From NCBI GenBank assembly GCA_050730675.1, contig JBOHNM010000121.1, forward strand, positions 1-12,497: a stretch of DNA of 12,497 nucleotides, given 5' to 3'. The notes beneath the pieces were generated by a model. It saw only the letters and a program-made list of their open reading frames with translations, was not told where the DNA came from and ran no database searches. The position numbers and the translations under genes are program-made. Shown piece by piece: positions 5,956 through 12,497 of this stretch. Within the stretch, counting starts at the first letter, position 1, and every line of letters begins with the position of its first letter. This DNA is from JBOHNM01 sp050730675 (lineage in GTDB: Bacteria; Planctomycetota; Phycisphaerae; Phycisphaerales; UBA1924).

Positions 5956-7160
5956 GAGACCTCCCTGTCGACACCGGAAAACAACGTCTCAGCCTCGCGC
6001 TCCGCCAGGCAGTGCGGCGAGAACCAAACCCGCTCCCGGGCAGCGTTCACGTTCTTTTCGCCCCGCTGATTGCCGTAGCCGCCGTTGCTCTTCCAGGCGT
6101 ACGTGCTCCAGCCCGGACGCCCTTCGATCTCCGGGTACTCGCCCTCGAGCCCGCACAGTGCCAGCCGCACCTCCGGATCATCCCCCCACTTCAGGCAATA
6201 CGCCTGCACCTCATCGCACAGCGCGTTCACATCCTGGTTTCGGTCATTGGCATAGATATGGGCAGCGCGGTTGCGAGTGCCGCACCCCAGATGCGTGCGG
6301 TAGGGCGGATCGAGAAATACGCCCGTGAGTCCCAGCCGGCTCATCGTCGAGGGCGAATCGCATACCCGGTCCCAATGCCCGCAGCACACGCGAACGCCCC
6401 GCAGCCGGTCCCGCAGCCGGAGCATCCAGTCGGTGATCCACTCCCGCCGCTCCGCGCACGTGTTCGCCTCGGCGACGTTGATGCCCCAGCCGGCTTGTGA
6501 AATTCCCGGACGCCGGGGCTGGATTACCCCCGGGTCGCGCCCGGCGCTGGCATGCACGCCACACCCAACACCATTGCCCGAGAGCTTCACTCTCTTGCCG
6601 ACGACGCCCTGTCCGTTGCCATGACTCAGGATGGGGATCTGCGCAGGCGTGCCGGTGGCAATACCGCTTCCGCAACTGATCTTGGGGACTTGCGTCCAAC
6701 CCGCTCCCTCGCCCTGTTCATCACACCACCCGCTTCCGATCCAGCAGCAGGCCCCCCAGCACCACCACCCCGCGATCCGTGCATCGAAATACTCCGGGTC
6801 CTCGCGCACCTTACGCATCGCCGCCGTCGCCCGGTCCGAGTGCACCAGCCACCGGTGCCGCGCGTGCAGGTCCGCCTCCATCACCGGCCAATCGGCGTGG
6901 AACGCGACTGCCTCGGGGTCCGCGTTCACGGCCCGCCAGAAATTGGGCACAAAGGCGTTGCGGTCGTTGATCGTCTCGATCGGCCCGGCGCCGCCCGGCC
7001 GCCGCAGCAGCACCGCGCCGGAATACGCGAACGGTTCGATATAGTTGCGCACCTTACCGAAGCGCCGCCACACATCTGCGGCAACGCGCGATTTTCCCCC
7101 AAACGCCGGGAACGGCGCCTTGAGAACGTCGTCTCCCAGAATGTCCGCCCCGTTTTCCAC
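5952..7160 (-). CDS. DNA adenine (N6) methyltransferase, D12 class
   Basis: This protein of up to 402 residues would transfer methyl groups from S-adenosylmethionine to adenine in DNA. Visible motifs are APFPAFGGKSR (15-25), typical of the N-terminus of Dam-like enzymes; motif I as EPFAYSGAVLL (42-52), where the usual PFxGSG is PFAYSG; NDRNAFVPNFWRAV (65-78); and catalytic motif IV FLDPPYRTH (282-290). Residues about 140-240 are a Gly/Cys/Trp-rich insertion between motifs I and IV, where target recognition usually resides; the target site cannot be read from sequence. The gene lies between terS and terL and is translationally coupled to terL. It may protect phage DNA from restriction or mark packaging sites. 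The start is uncertain: GTG 7160 lies inside a repeated element with no good SD, and the conserved core begins near residue 13. Confidence 0.88.
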   Translation of the reverse strand: MENGADILGDDVLKAPFPAFGGKSRVAADVWRRFGKVRNYIEPFAYSGAVLLRRPGGAGPIETINDRNAFVPNFWRAVNADPEAVAFHADWPVMEADLHARHRWLVHSDRATAAMRKVREDPEYFDARIAGWWCWGACCWIGSGWCDEQGEGAGWTQVPKISCGSGIATGTPAQIPILSHGNGQGVVGKRVKLSGNGVGCGVHASAGRDPGVIQPRRPGISQAGWGINVAEANTCAERREWITDWMLRLRDRLRGVRVCCGHWDRVCDSPSTMSRLGLTGVFLDPPYRTHLGCGTRNRAAHIYANDRNQDVNALCDEVQAYCLKWGDDPEVRLALCGLEGEYPEIEGRPGWSTYAWKSNGGYGNQRGEKNVNAARERVWFSPHCLAEREAETLFSGVDREVS

Positions 7161-7207
7161 TGGTCGCCCGCTCGCCTTGTTCTCTGGTCGCCTTCCCCCT
7201 ACGCCGC
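7156..7207 (-). repeat. Junction element, copy A (terS stop to methyltransferase start)
   Basis: Read on the minus strand, it starts with the last two codons and TAG stop of the terS candidate (GCGGCGTAG), continues with GGCGACCAG, and ends with GGCGAGCGG joined to GCGACCAGTGGA. It matches copy B at 11990-12040 at about 44 of 52 positions with one 1-base gap, counted by eye. It holds the proposed GTG start of the methyltransferase. Its units are variants of the octamer at 3888-3922. Confidence 0.8.
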
Positions 7208-8032
7208 CTCGTTCACCTCCAGCCTTTCCAGCTCCACCGCCTCGCGCTCAAACCCCGCCGCCAGCTCCCCCAGCACCCCGTTCACCAGGTGCCGCACCAC
7301 CCCGCTGGCCACCCGGTCAAACGCGTCGGCCTGGCCCACGCTCACCCCCTCGCGCACGCACGCCTCCCGCACCGGGGCCGGCGCCGTCAGCACCAGGTTC
7401 TCCACCTGCGTCCGCACCAGTGTGCCCAGCGTCGCCTGCAGCCGGCTCACCTTGCTCCGCGGCACCATCACCCTCCGCCGCTGCTCTTCGCGCTCGGCGC
7501 GGTCCTCGCGCCGCCGCACCGCGTCGTCCAGGCCGTTGATCGCCTTCACCAGCGCGGCGAACTGCGCGGGCGACGACCGCTGCGTGTCCATCGCCGCCAT
7601 CAGCCGCCGCACCTGACGGCTCAGCGAAGCGATGTCGTCCTGCCCGCTCTGGGCCTGCAGGCTCGGGTCAAACAACCCCCCCGCCGCGTCGCCCCCCACC
7701 GTCAGCGGCGGTTCCTTCGCCCCCCCACCATCCCCGCCGCCCTTCACCGCCTTCTCCCCCACCCCCGCCCCCAGCCCCAGCCGCGCGTCAATCCCGTGCT
7801 TGGCCATCCAAGCCTTGACCTCCTCCAGGTTCAGCAGGATCCGCTTGCCCGTGCTCCCCCCGCGCGTGTGGGGGCACGGTTCCGGGTATTTTTCACCCCC
7901 GGCGCACCACAGCTGCACCACCCGCTCGGAGACCCCCAGCATCTTGCCCACCTTGGGCGGCGACATCGCGCGCAAGGGCGCGATCGGCGCGGCCTCTCCA
8001 CCAGCAACAGGTTGCACCGCCTCATCCGCCAT
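7199..8032 (-). CDS. terS: Terminase small subunit candidate (winged-helix DNA-binding protein)
   Basis: In this 277-residue protein, residues 22-80 look like a MerR/Nu1-type winged helix: SPPKVGKMLGVSERVVQLW as the helix-turn-helix, a basic wing with HTRGGSTGKRI, then LNLEEVKAWMAKHG. A Gly-rich linker (85-125) leads to a charged, probably coiled-coil region (130-200, including RRREDRAEREEQRRR) and a helical C-terminus ending ERLEVNEAA. Small terminase subunits bind the packaging start site through such a domain, oligomerise through helices and contact the large subunit with their C-terminus. The position two genes before terL supports the call. Small subunits are poorly conserved, so a generic phage DNA-binding protein remains possible. 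ATG 8032 has only a weak AGGG/TAGG site upstream. Confidence 0.68.
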   Translation of the reverse strand: MADEAVQPVAGGEAAPIAPLRAMSPPKVGKMLGVSERVVQLWCAGGEKYPEPCPHTRGGSTGKRILLNLEEVKAWMAKHGIDARLGLGAGVGEKAVKGGGDGGGAKEPPLTVGGDAAGGLFDPSLQAQSGQDDIASLSRQVRRLMAAMDTQRSSPAQFAALVKAINGLDDAVRRREDRAEREEQRRRVMVPRSKVSRLQATLGTLVRTQVENLVLTAPAPVREACVREGVSVGQADAFDRVASGVVRHLVNGVLGELAAGFEREAVELERLEVNEAA

Positions 8033-8056
8033 GCCTACGCGCCCTGCCGATCACGA

Positions 8057-8081
8057 TGCGGGTGGGCTGCCGCCCCCCGCA
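8057..8081. other. Hairpin upstream of terS candidate (possible packaging-site or mRNA structure)
   Basis: The 25 bases can fold with arms TGCGGG/CCCGCA and GGGC/GCCC, one bulged T on the plus strand (A on the minus strand) and a 4-base loop. This gives a 10-bp, almost all-GC stem within the 71-bp gap before terS. No T-run follows on either strand, so it is not a standard intrinsic terminator. In lambda, cos lies just upstream of the small terminase gene, so this gap is the natural place to look for a packaging signal; that role is inferred. Confidence 0.45.
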
Positions 8082-8103
8082 CCCCCCGCCAACGCACCCG
8101 GCG

Positions 8104-8685
8104 TCAGCCCACTAAACCGTCCCGCACGTCCACCCCCTCGGCCGTCCCCACGTACGGCGCGATGACGAACCCGCGGAACGCCGAAACGCCGTACACCACG
8201 AAGAACGCCGGATCGGTCGTCTCGCCGCTGGCGGTGGCGTCCGCCTGCCCGCCCAGCAGGGCCGCCAGTGCACCCGTCCCGCTCAGTTCGATCTTTTTGC
8301 AGTAGGCGTACTCCGTCTCGCCCGCCGCCGTGGTGCGCGCAAACGCGTTCGCCCCCAGCGTCCCCGTGGCCAGCCCGACGTACATCGGTTCCACCCCGTC
8401 GACGCCGTCCCGCGAGCTGGGCCGCAGCCCGTAGACCTCGCCCTTCACCGTCTGGTCCTCCAGGCCCACGCCGCAGAAGTCAAACACCCGCCGTGTGCCC
8501 CGCTCGGCCAGCTTGGACGACTCATTGATCACGACCAGGTTCCCCGGCGTTTTCTCCAGCGCCGCCAGCTCGGCGTTGGAGTAGAACGGCGCCACCGCGT
8601 CGGGCGTGGCGGCCGTGATCGCCGGAATCGCCAGCCCGGCGCCGACCCGCGGCCTGGTGAACTTCATGGCTTCGCGCTGACCCAT
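8104..8685 (-). CDS. Hypothetical phage protein, 193 residues
   Basis: I do not recognise this protein. It is soluble-looking, with no signal peptide or membrane segment, and has alternating short hydrophobic strands and Gly/Thr/Ala turns (GNLVVINESSKL near 48-59, PAFFVVYGVSAFRGFVIAPYV at about 159-179), which suggests a beta-rich fold compatible with a virion component. It contains two Cys (71 and 129) and no obvious catalytic motif. ATG 8685 is preceded by AAAGGA 7 nt upstream, a good SD, and lies 30 bp beyond the stop of the beta-helix gene, so both are probably in one transcript. The position next to the packaging genes hints at a structural or packaging accessory role, but I assign none. 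Confidence 0.7.
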   Translation of the reverse strand: MGQREAMKFTRPRVGAGLAIPAITAATPDAVAPFYSNAELAALEKTPGNLVVINESSKLAERGTRRVFDFCGVGLEDQTVKGEVYGLRPSSRDGVDGVEPMYVGLATGTLGANAFARTTAAGETEYAYCKKIELSGTGALAALLGGQADATASGETTDPAFFVVYGVSAFRGFVIAPYVGTAEGVDVRDGLVG

Positions 8686-8715
8686 ACCGATGTCCTTTGT
8701 GTGATTGGCCCTGCT

Positions 8716-10308
8716 TCACAGATCCGTGTACGCGTTGACCCCGCCCGCCGCCACGGCCGCCACCGGCGCCACCGCCCCCACGTGGCCACCCCCACCTCCG
8801 CCCCCACCTTCGGGTTCCGCCAGCGGCGAGTCGTTCGCAGGCGTGAAGTCCCCGTTCACCGGGTCCTTGAACTTCGCCGGGCCCGTGCGCAGGTTCGTCA
8901 CCAGCTGCACGGGGATCCCCGCCGGCACCCCGCCCGCGTCGCCGCCGTTCAAGTGCAGGTGCAGGCGGTCGAAGCTGCCGAAGCGGGCCGCGCCGCCCAC
9001 GTTCTGCACGAGAATGCTCTCGTCTTCAAGGCCGCTGATCGACGTGTTGCTCACGGAGCAGAACGTCTCGAGCCCGGAGCCGCCCGCGATAAAGCCCGTG
9101 CCGCCGCCGTAGACGGTGCAGTTGCGGACGATCAGGCCGCCGTTGCCGTTGCCCTGCGGCACCAGGCGGGCCGCGACGGTGTTGCCGTCGAAGATCACGC
9201 CGTCGATGGCGAGCGTGCCACCCGTCATTTCGAGAGCATTGGTCCCGGTCCCGTCGTTGCGGGCGAACGTGCCGCCCTTCACCGTGCACAAGTCGCTGTC
9301 GCTGGTGCTCTCAACCAGCACCCCGCCGCCGGCATTGCCCGAGACCCGGCAATCCACCATGCTCGTGCAGTGAACGGTGGAAGCCAGGACGATGCCCAGG
9401 CCGTCCGCGTCCGACGCCTGGACGCGGTCCAGCACCAGCGAGCGCGTGTTCGCCACCCGCAGCAGCGCGGTCAGCTCCGGCTGCGAATCGTCGGAGGCAA
9501 CCCCGCTGAAACCCAGCCGCACGACCATGTGCAGCGGGTCACCGTCGGGAACCAGTTGCATGAGGTGGCCGTTCTTGAAACCGATCGCCGGGCGCAGGAC
9601 CGTCCGGTTGGCGCCCGTGTGCTCGCACCCGAACCAGTCGCAGTCCAGCACGGCCAGCACCAGCGGCGTCTCCTCCGCAGACTGCGCCTTGCCGGTGAAC
9701 TCCGCGATGATCTCCTCTTCCACGTCGACCGGGGTCAGCGCGGGGTCCGCCGCCACCATGAGTTTGTCGCACAGCTCCATCGCCGCCGCCGCCGCCGCGA
9801 TGGTGGCGAAGGGGTAGCACGCGGTCTTGAACCCGCCGGCGTCGGTCGGCAGCACGCCCGCGTCGATGACGCCGAACCTCTTCACCTCCGCGGCCGTGTA
9901 CGCGCGGATAAAGAGCTTGCCCGCGCTCGTCACCTTGACGATGGGGAACCGCCCCGCCTGGCCGTCCTCGGCGATCGGCTCGCCGTAGATATTGTCCGGC
10001 TCGGCCTTGGTCGCCAGGTCAATGCCCAGCCGCGCGTGGAAATAGGTGGCGAACGGGTTGACGCCCACCGCCGCGAGCATCGCGCACGGTGTGCCCGGCG
10101 GCACGCTCAGCCCCCACTCCAGGGCGCCGTCCGCGTTGTAGGTGTACGTCACGCCCAGGCCGTCGGCGCCGCCCGCGGCAAAGCACAGCAGGTCCCGGCC
10201 CTGGCCGATGTACCCCGACACCGGGGCATCGTCGCTCGGCTCGGCCCCCGCGGGCGTGGCGGCGCCGGAGGGTGCAGCACAGTGTTGTTTCGGTTCGGAT
10301 CCGGCCAT
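8716..10308 (-). CDS. Right-handed beta-helix protein, possible tailspike or surface protein
   Basis: In this 530-residue protein, residues about 160-490 have the look of a right-handed parallel beta-helix: an opening YPFATIAAAAAAME typical of the first turn, then repeated short strands with Asn/Gly/Asp turns (LVLDRVQASDADGLGIVL, MVDCRVSGNAGGGVLVES, LAIDGVIFDGNTVAARLV, LIVRNCTVYGGGTGFIAG). Such folds occur in phage tailspikes and polysaccharide lyases. The C-terminus has DPVNGDFTPANDSPLAEPE, a common closing turn of these helices, followed by eight Gly and an Ala/Val-rich tail. The N-terminal 160 residues may be an attachment or trimming domain. No catalytic residues can be assigned. ATG 10308 has GAGG about 8 nt upstream and lies 10 bp after the preceding stop; the frame is open further upstream, but that part is antisense-like Arg/Pro/Ser-rich sequence inside the neighbouring gene. 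Confidence 0.72.
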   Translation of the reverse strand: MAGSEPKQHCAAPSGAATPAGAEPSDDAPVSGYIGQGRDLLCFAAGGADGLGVTYTYNADGALEWGLSVPPGTPCAMLAAVGVNPFATYFHARLGIDLATKAEPDNIYGEPIAEDGQAGRFPIVKVTSAGKLFIRAYTAAEVKRFGVIDAGVLPTDAGGFKTACYPFATIAAAAAAMELCDKLMVAADPALTPVDVEEEIIAEFTGKAQSAEETPLVLAVLDCDWFGCEHTGANRTVLRPAIGFKNGHLMQLVPDGDPLHMVVRLGFSGVASDDSQPELTALLRVANTRSLVLDRVQASDADGLGIVLASTVHCTSMVDCRVSGNAGGGVLVESTSDSDLCTVKGGTFARNDGTGTNALEMTGGTLAIDGVIFDGNTVAARLVPQGNGNGGLIVRNCTVYGGGTGFIAGGSGLETFCSVSNTSISGLEDESILVQNVGGAARFGSFDRLHLHLNGGDAGGVPAGIPVQLVTNLRTGPAKFKDPVNGDFTPANDSPLAEPEGGGGGGGGHVGAVAPVAAVAAGGVNAYTDL

Positions 10309-10318
10309 GTGTGGGTCC

Positions 10319-11518
10319 TCACAGAACGAGTGTCGGGAGTCCGAGCTGGTAGCGGCGGGCGTGCGCCAGCGCGTCAAACTCGGGCCGCAGCCAATACTGC
10401 TGGAGCCGCCGGAACCCGATGAGGGTTTGCTCGAGAACGTCGGCGGCCGTGACGACGGGCGTGAATCCCTCGGTGCTGTCGTTGGGGTTGAAAGTGTGGT
10501 CGTGCCGCTCGTAGGCGAGCATCCCCGACGCGCCGTAGCTCGCGGCGTACAGCGTCTGGGCCAGGCGGTCGGCGTGCCCCATCGCGCGCAGGCGGACGCC
10601 GGGGTTGTTCGTCCCCTCGTAGCCGGGCTGGGTGCCGAAGACCCACGGACGCTGGCACGCGGCCGATACGCGGGCCGCCTCGGCGCAGATAGCGTCGTAG
10701 CCGGCATGCACCTGGGGGGTGGCGGCCTCGCCGGCGAGCATCGCCTGCGCCGGGTTTTTCCCCGCCGCACCATTGTGGTAGCCGACCACGAACAGCGCGT
10801 TGTACTTCTGGTACACCGGCAGCAGGGCGTTGTTCTGCCGGACGACCTCCTGACGCTTGGTCTGCGTCGGGCTGACGCCCGGGTAGCTCTGCGCCACCGT
10901 CGCCGGTTCGTTGGCCGTGTAGCACAGATCCTCGAACGGCGCGATAGGCCCGCCGTAGAGGGCGTAAGCGCCGCGCGGCCGGTACGCCCGCATCGCGGTC
11001 GGGATGCCGCTCAGGATCGCCTTGCGCGTCGTCTCGTAGTCTTCGATGGCCTCGGCGTAGGTCATGCCCAATTCGGACTGCGCCTGGGCGATGTAGTAGG
11101 CCACACCCGCGCCACCGATGCCGGCGACGCCGATGTTGGGGTCTTCGGGGTCGACGAGCCAGAAGAACGGCGCTCCATTGCTGATGACGCCCAGACCCTC
11201 GAACTGGTCGATCTGGCGGCGGCACACCTCCGGGTTGACCACGTCCACCCACTGCGCCAGCCCCCGCTGGCGGATCGCCCAGGGCCCTTCCTTCGTGTAC
11301 GGCGCGAGCGACAGCTCGTCCAGCACATCGTTCAGGTGGGCGTTGGCGGTGTAGTCCTCATTCTCGTGCCCACTGTGGTACGTGACCAATGCGCCGCTCG
11401 TGCCCTGCGTGCTGCTGAACGGCACCCGCATCTCCCAGGGGATGCGAGCGTCCCGGGCCGCCAGCATCGCGTTGCGGGCCTCGGTGGTGGACGCCTCGAG
11501 CGAGTAGAGCTTGATCAC
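10319..11518 (-). CDS. Hypothetical 399-residue protein, possibly TIM-barrel/glycosidase-like
   Basis: I do not firmly recognise this protein. It has no signal peptide or membrane segment. The pattern of hydrophobic strands ending in polar residues (APFFWLVDPEDPNIG near 136-150, AMRAYRPRGAYALYGGP, ALFVVGYHNG, PWVFGTQPGYEG, SGMLAYERHDHTFNP) is compatible with a (beta/alpha) barrel in which the acidic and aromatic strand ends would form a sugar-binding cleft. In a phage next to a beta-helix protein this would suit a virion-associated glycan-binding or glycan-cleaving protein. The fold is inference. The GTG start at 11518 overlaps the upstream TGA as GTGA and has GGGAG 8 nt upstream, so the start is well supported and translation is probably coupled. 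Confidence 0.65.
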   Translation of the reverse strand: MIKLYSLEASTTEARNAMLAARDARIPWEMRVPFSSTQGTSGALVTYHSGHENEDYTANAHLNDVLDELSLAPYTKEGPWAIRQRGLAQWVDVVNPEVCRRQIDQFEGLGVISNGAPFFWLVDPEDPNIGVAGIGGAGVAYYIAQAQSELGMTYAEAIEDYETTRKAILSGIPTAMRAYRPRGAYALYGGPIAPFEDLCYTANEPATVAQSYPGVSPTQTKRQEVVRQNNALLPVYQKYNALFVVGYHNGAAGKNPAQAMLAGEAATPQVHAGYDAICAEAARVSAACQRPWVFGTQPGYEGTNNPGVRLRAMGHADRLAQTLYAASYGASGMLAYERHDHTFNPNDSTEGFTPVVTAADVLEQTLIGFRRLQQYWLRPEFDALAHARRYQLGLPTLVL

Positions 11519-11982
11519 CGGCGCTTCTCCCGCCTATGAGGGTTTGTGGGGGGCCGGTCAAAGAATCCCTGCTCGCGGTAGACCGCCATGCGTTCATCCG
11601 CCCGCGCTTGCCGCTCGTTCAGGTTCGCGGCCTCGCGCCGGGCCTGATCGATCTCCGCCCCGACCCGGGCCATCTCCCGCTCGTGCACCACGTCCGCGCG
11701 CTCCAGGGGCACCACGCGCATATTGAGCACACCCAGCAGCGCGCCGCCCAGCAGCGAGGCGAGCCCCAGCAGCACCGGCCAATTGGTCTGGCCGCGCTTG
11801 GCGCTCGCGTCGGTGAGCCGCTCAAATCCGGTATTGAGGGACCGCTCCAGCGAGTCCTGTCCTCGCTTCAATTCGCCCACCTCGCGCCCGACCGACTTCA
11901 GCTCGGCCTCCACGCGCGTGAGCCGCCGCTCGCCGTCCTGCAGCGTGTGCCCCGTGTGCGGTGGGTCGTGGGTGTCGGCCAT
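11515..11982 (-). CDS. Single-pass membrane protein with flanking coiled coils (lysis or envelope candidate)
   Basis: This 155-residue protein has an N-terminal, soluble, heptad-rich segment (18-58, ERRLTRVEAELKSVGREV and on), one membrane segment at about 68-91 (WPVLLGLASLLGGALLGVLN), and a second charged helical segment (94-135), ending in a basic tail (PHRREKRR). This layout is seen in small phage holin- or XhlA-like proteins and in other bitopic phage proteins. There is no lipobox or signal peptidase site, and no endolysin is in view to confirm a lysis cassette. I chose ATG 11982 because GGAGGA lies 4 nt upstream; an in-frame GTG at 11994 would add four residues but lies within the repeated element and lacks an SD. 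The 3' end overlaps the next gene by 4 bp. Confidence 0.68.
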   Translation of the reverse strand: MADTHDPPHTGHTLQDGERRLTRVEAELKSVGREVGELKRGQDSLERSLNTGFERLTDASAKRGQTNWPVLLGLASLLGGALLGVLNMRVVPLERADVVHEREMARVGAEIDQARREAANLNERQARADERMAVYREQGFFDRPPTNPHRREKRR

Positions 11983-11989
11983 TGATTCC

Positions 11990-12040
11990 TCCACTGGTCG
12001 CCTGCTCGCCCCGTTTCTGGTCGTCTACCCCTCACGCCGC
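11990..12040 (-). repeat. Junction element, copy B (stop of membrane protein gene to next start)
   Basis: On the minus strand it begins with GCGGCGTGA (last two Ala codons and stop of the upstream gene), continues with GACGACCAG, and ends with GGCGAGCAGG joined to CGACCAGTGGA, two bases into the GGAGGA SD of the next gene. It is about 85% identical to copy A at 7156-7207. The units CGAGCAGG and CGACCAGT are variants of the octamer at 3888-3922. Confidence 0.8.
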
Positions 12041-12497
12041 CAGCTTGATCTGCGGCGCCTTCACCAGGTCGATTACGCCGTTCTCGCGCTTGAGCGTCTC
12101 GATCACGTCGTCGGCCGCGCCCGTCACGTGGTCGCGCAGGTAGCCCTTCAGTTCCGCAGCCATCGCCGGATGGTCCTTGCCCAGGGCCGCCACCGCCTTC
12201 ACGACCGAGAGCACGATCGCCTCTTTCTCGGCGGCGTCCGCGGCGTTCTGCTCGGCCGTCTGCTCGGCCGCTTTCTTTTTCTGCCGCTGCTGGTAGGCGA
12301 TGCCCCCGAAACCGGCGACCACCGCCCCGCCCAGAAGCGTGCCCAGCCCCGGCACGCCGACCGACGCCCCCACCAGGTTTCCCCCCGCCGTCAGCACGCT
12401 GCCGCCGATCGAAAGCCACTGGTCCTTCTGGGCCTGCCGCGCCAGCGCGTCCTGGTACGCCGCCGTGGTCAGCTTGGCGTTGCGCTCGCCCTCGGCG
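12032..12497 (-). CDS. Small membrane-associated protein, partial at the right edge
   Basis: The frame is open from the stop at 12032 to the window end (154 visible residues), so the 5' end is missing. Upstream of an in-frame GTG at 12397 the sequence still reads as good protein (KLTTAAYQDALARQAQKDQW), so I treat that GTG as internal. After an amphipathic start comes a Gly-rich hydrophobic stretch of about 35 residues (SIGGSVLTAGGNLVGASVG and on, ending GGIAYQQRQKKK), probably one or two short membrane passes. An acidic/Ala-rich helix (EQTAEQNAADAAEKEA) and a soluble C-terminus ending KAPQIKLAA follow. The family is not recognised. Together with the next gene it forms a pair of small membrane proteins that could act in lysis or as a tail or envelope factor. 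Confidence 0.62.
   Translation of the reverse strand, partial: AEGERNAKLTTAAYQDALARQAQKDQWLSIGGSVLTAGGNLVGASVGVPGLGTLLGGAVVAGFGGIAYQQRQKKKAAEQTAEQNAADAAEKEAIVLSVVKAVAALGKDHPAMAAELKGYLRDHVTGAADDVIETLKRENGVIDLVKAPQIKLAA

Noticed and set aside
3592..6069. Very long plus-strand open frame (825 codons) opposite terL
   Set aside because: It is antisense to a clear terminase with all motifs, its product is His/Arg/Pro/Val-rich with no motif, and long antisense frames are expected at this GC content.
8057..8081. Intrinsic transcription terminator
   Set aside because: The stem is strong but no T-run follows on either strand, and the genes on both sides appear to be in one operon.
10309..10773. N-terminal extension of the beta-helix protein by 155 residues
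   Set aside because: The extension overlaps the neighbouring gene out of frame and is Arg/Ser/Pro-rich; ATG 10308 has a proper SD just after the upstream stop.
8701..11539. Long plus-strand frames opposite the beta-helix and 399-residue genes
   Set aside because: The minus-strand genes have SD sites and coupled junctions; the plus-strand products look like antisense translations.
12032..12397. Complete 121-residue gene starting at GTG 12397
   Set aside because: The frame is open and protein-like up to the window end and no SD is seen at 12397, so the gene is more likely cut by the edge.

Overview
The window is about 12.5 kb of very GC-rich DNA from a tailed bacteriophage or prophage. All eleven supportable genes lie on the minus strand and form one tight operon, read from position 12497 down to position 1. 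Several junctions overlap by 4 to 8 bases (GTGA at 5952-5955 and 11515-11518, ATGCCTGA at 1643-1650), and GTG starts and clear Shine-Dalgarno (SD) sites occur. No host gene, integrase, tRNA or attachment site is visible, so prophage and free phage cannot be told apart. The host is a high-GC bacterium; Planctomycetota is a guess from the general look of the proteins and is not shown by the sequence.

Layout in transcription order. 12497-11515 holds two small membrane proteins, the first cut by the window edge; they are candidates for lysis or envelope functions. 11518-8716 holds a 399-residue protein of unknown function and a 530-residue right-handed beta-helix protein ending in a glycine tract, both possibly virion surface or host-recognition proteins. 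8685-8104 holds a 193-residue protein I do not recognise. 8032-3937 is the packaging block: a terminase small subunit candidate, a D12-class DNA adenine methyltransferase, and a GpA-family terminase large subunit. 3933-1 is the head block: an Ogr/Delta-like zinc-finger protein, a gpW-like head-completion protein, a lambda-type portal, and a long S49 head-maturation protease that stays open to the left edge and carries a scaffold-like region after the protease domain.

The order terS, terL, W, portal, protease/scaffold matches the left arm of phage lambda. The additions are the methyltransferase between the terminase genes and the zinc finger between terL and W. The terminase would bring DNA to the portal, gpW would close the filled head, and the S49 protease would mature the capsid around its own scaffold.

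The main points of interest are: (1) an internal SD and ATG inside the protease gene (ATG at 570), a lambda C/Nu3-like arrangement that may lead into a fused capsid protein beyond the window; (2) a G8 tract upstream of that start, with both alternative frames ending at the start site; (3) an octamer-based element (CGANCAGG units) at three gene junctions, two copies of which are about 85% identical over 52 bp including the upstream stop codon; (4) the Ogr/Delta-like zinc finger inside the packaging/head operon; (5) a 10-bp-stem hairpin just before terS, where cos lies in lambda. No gene-free stretch exceeds about 90 bp.
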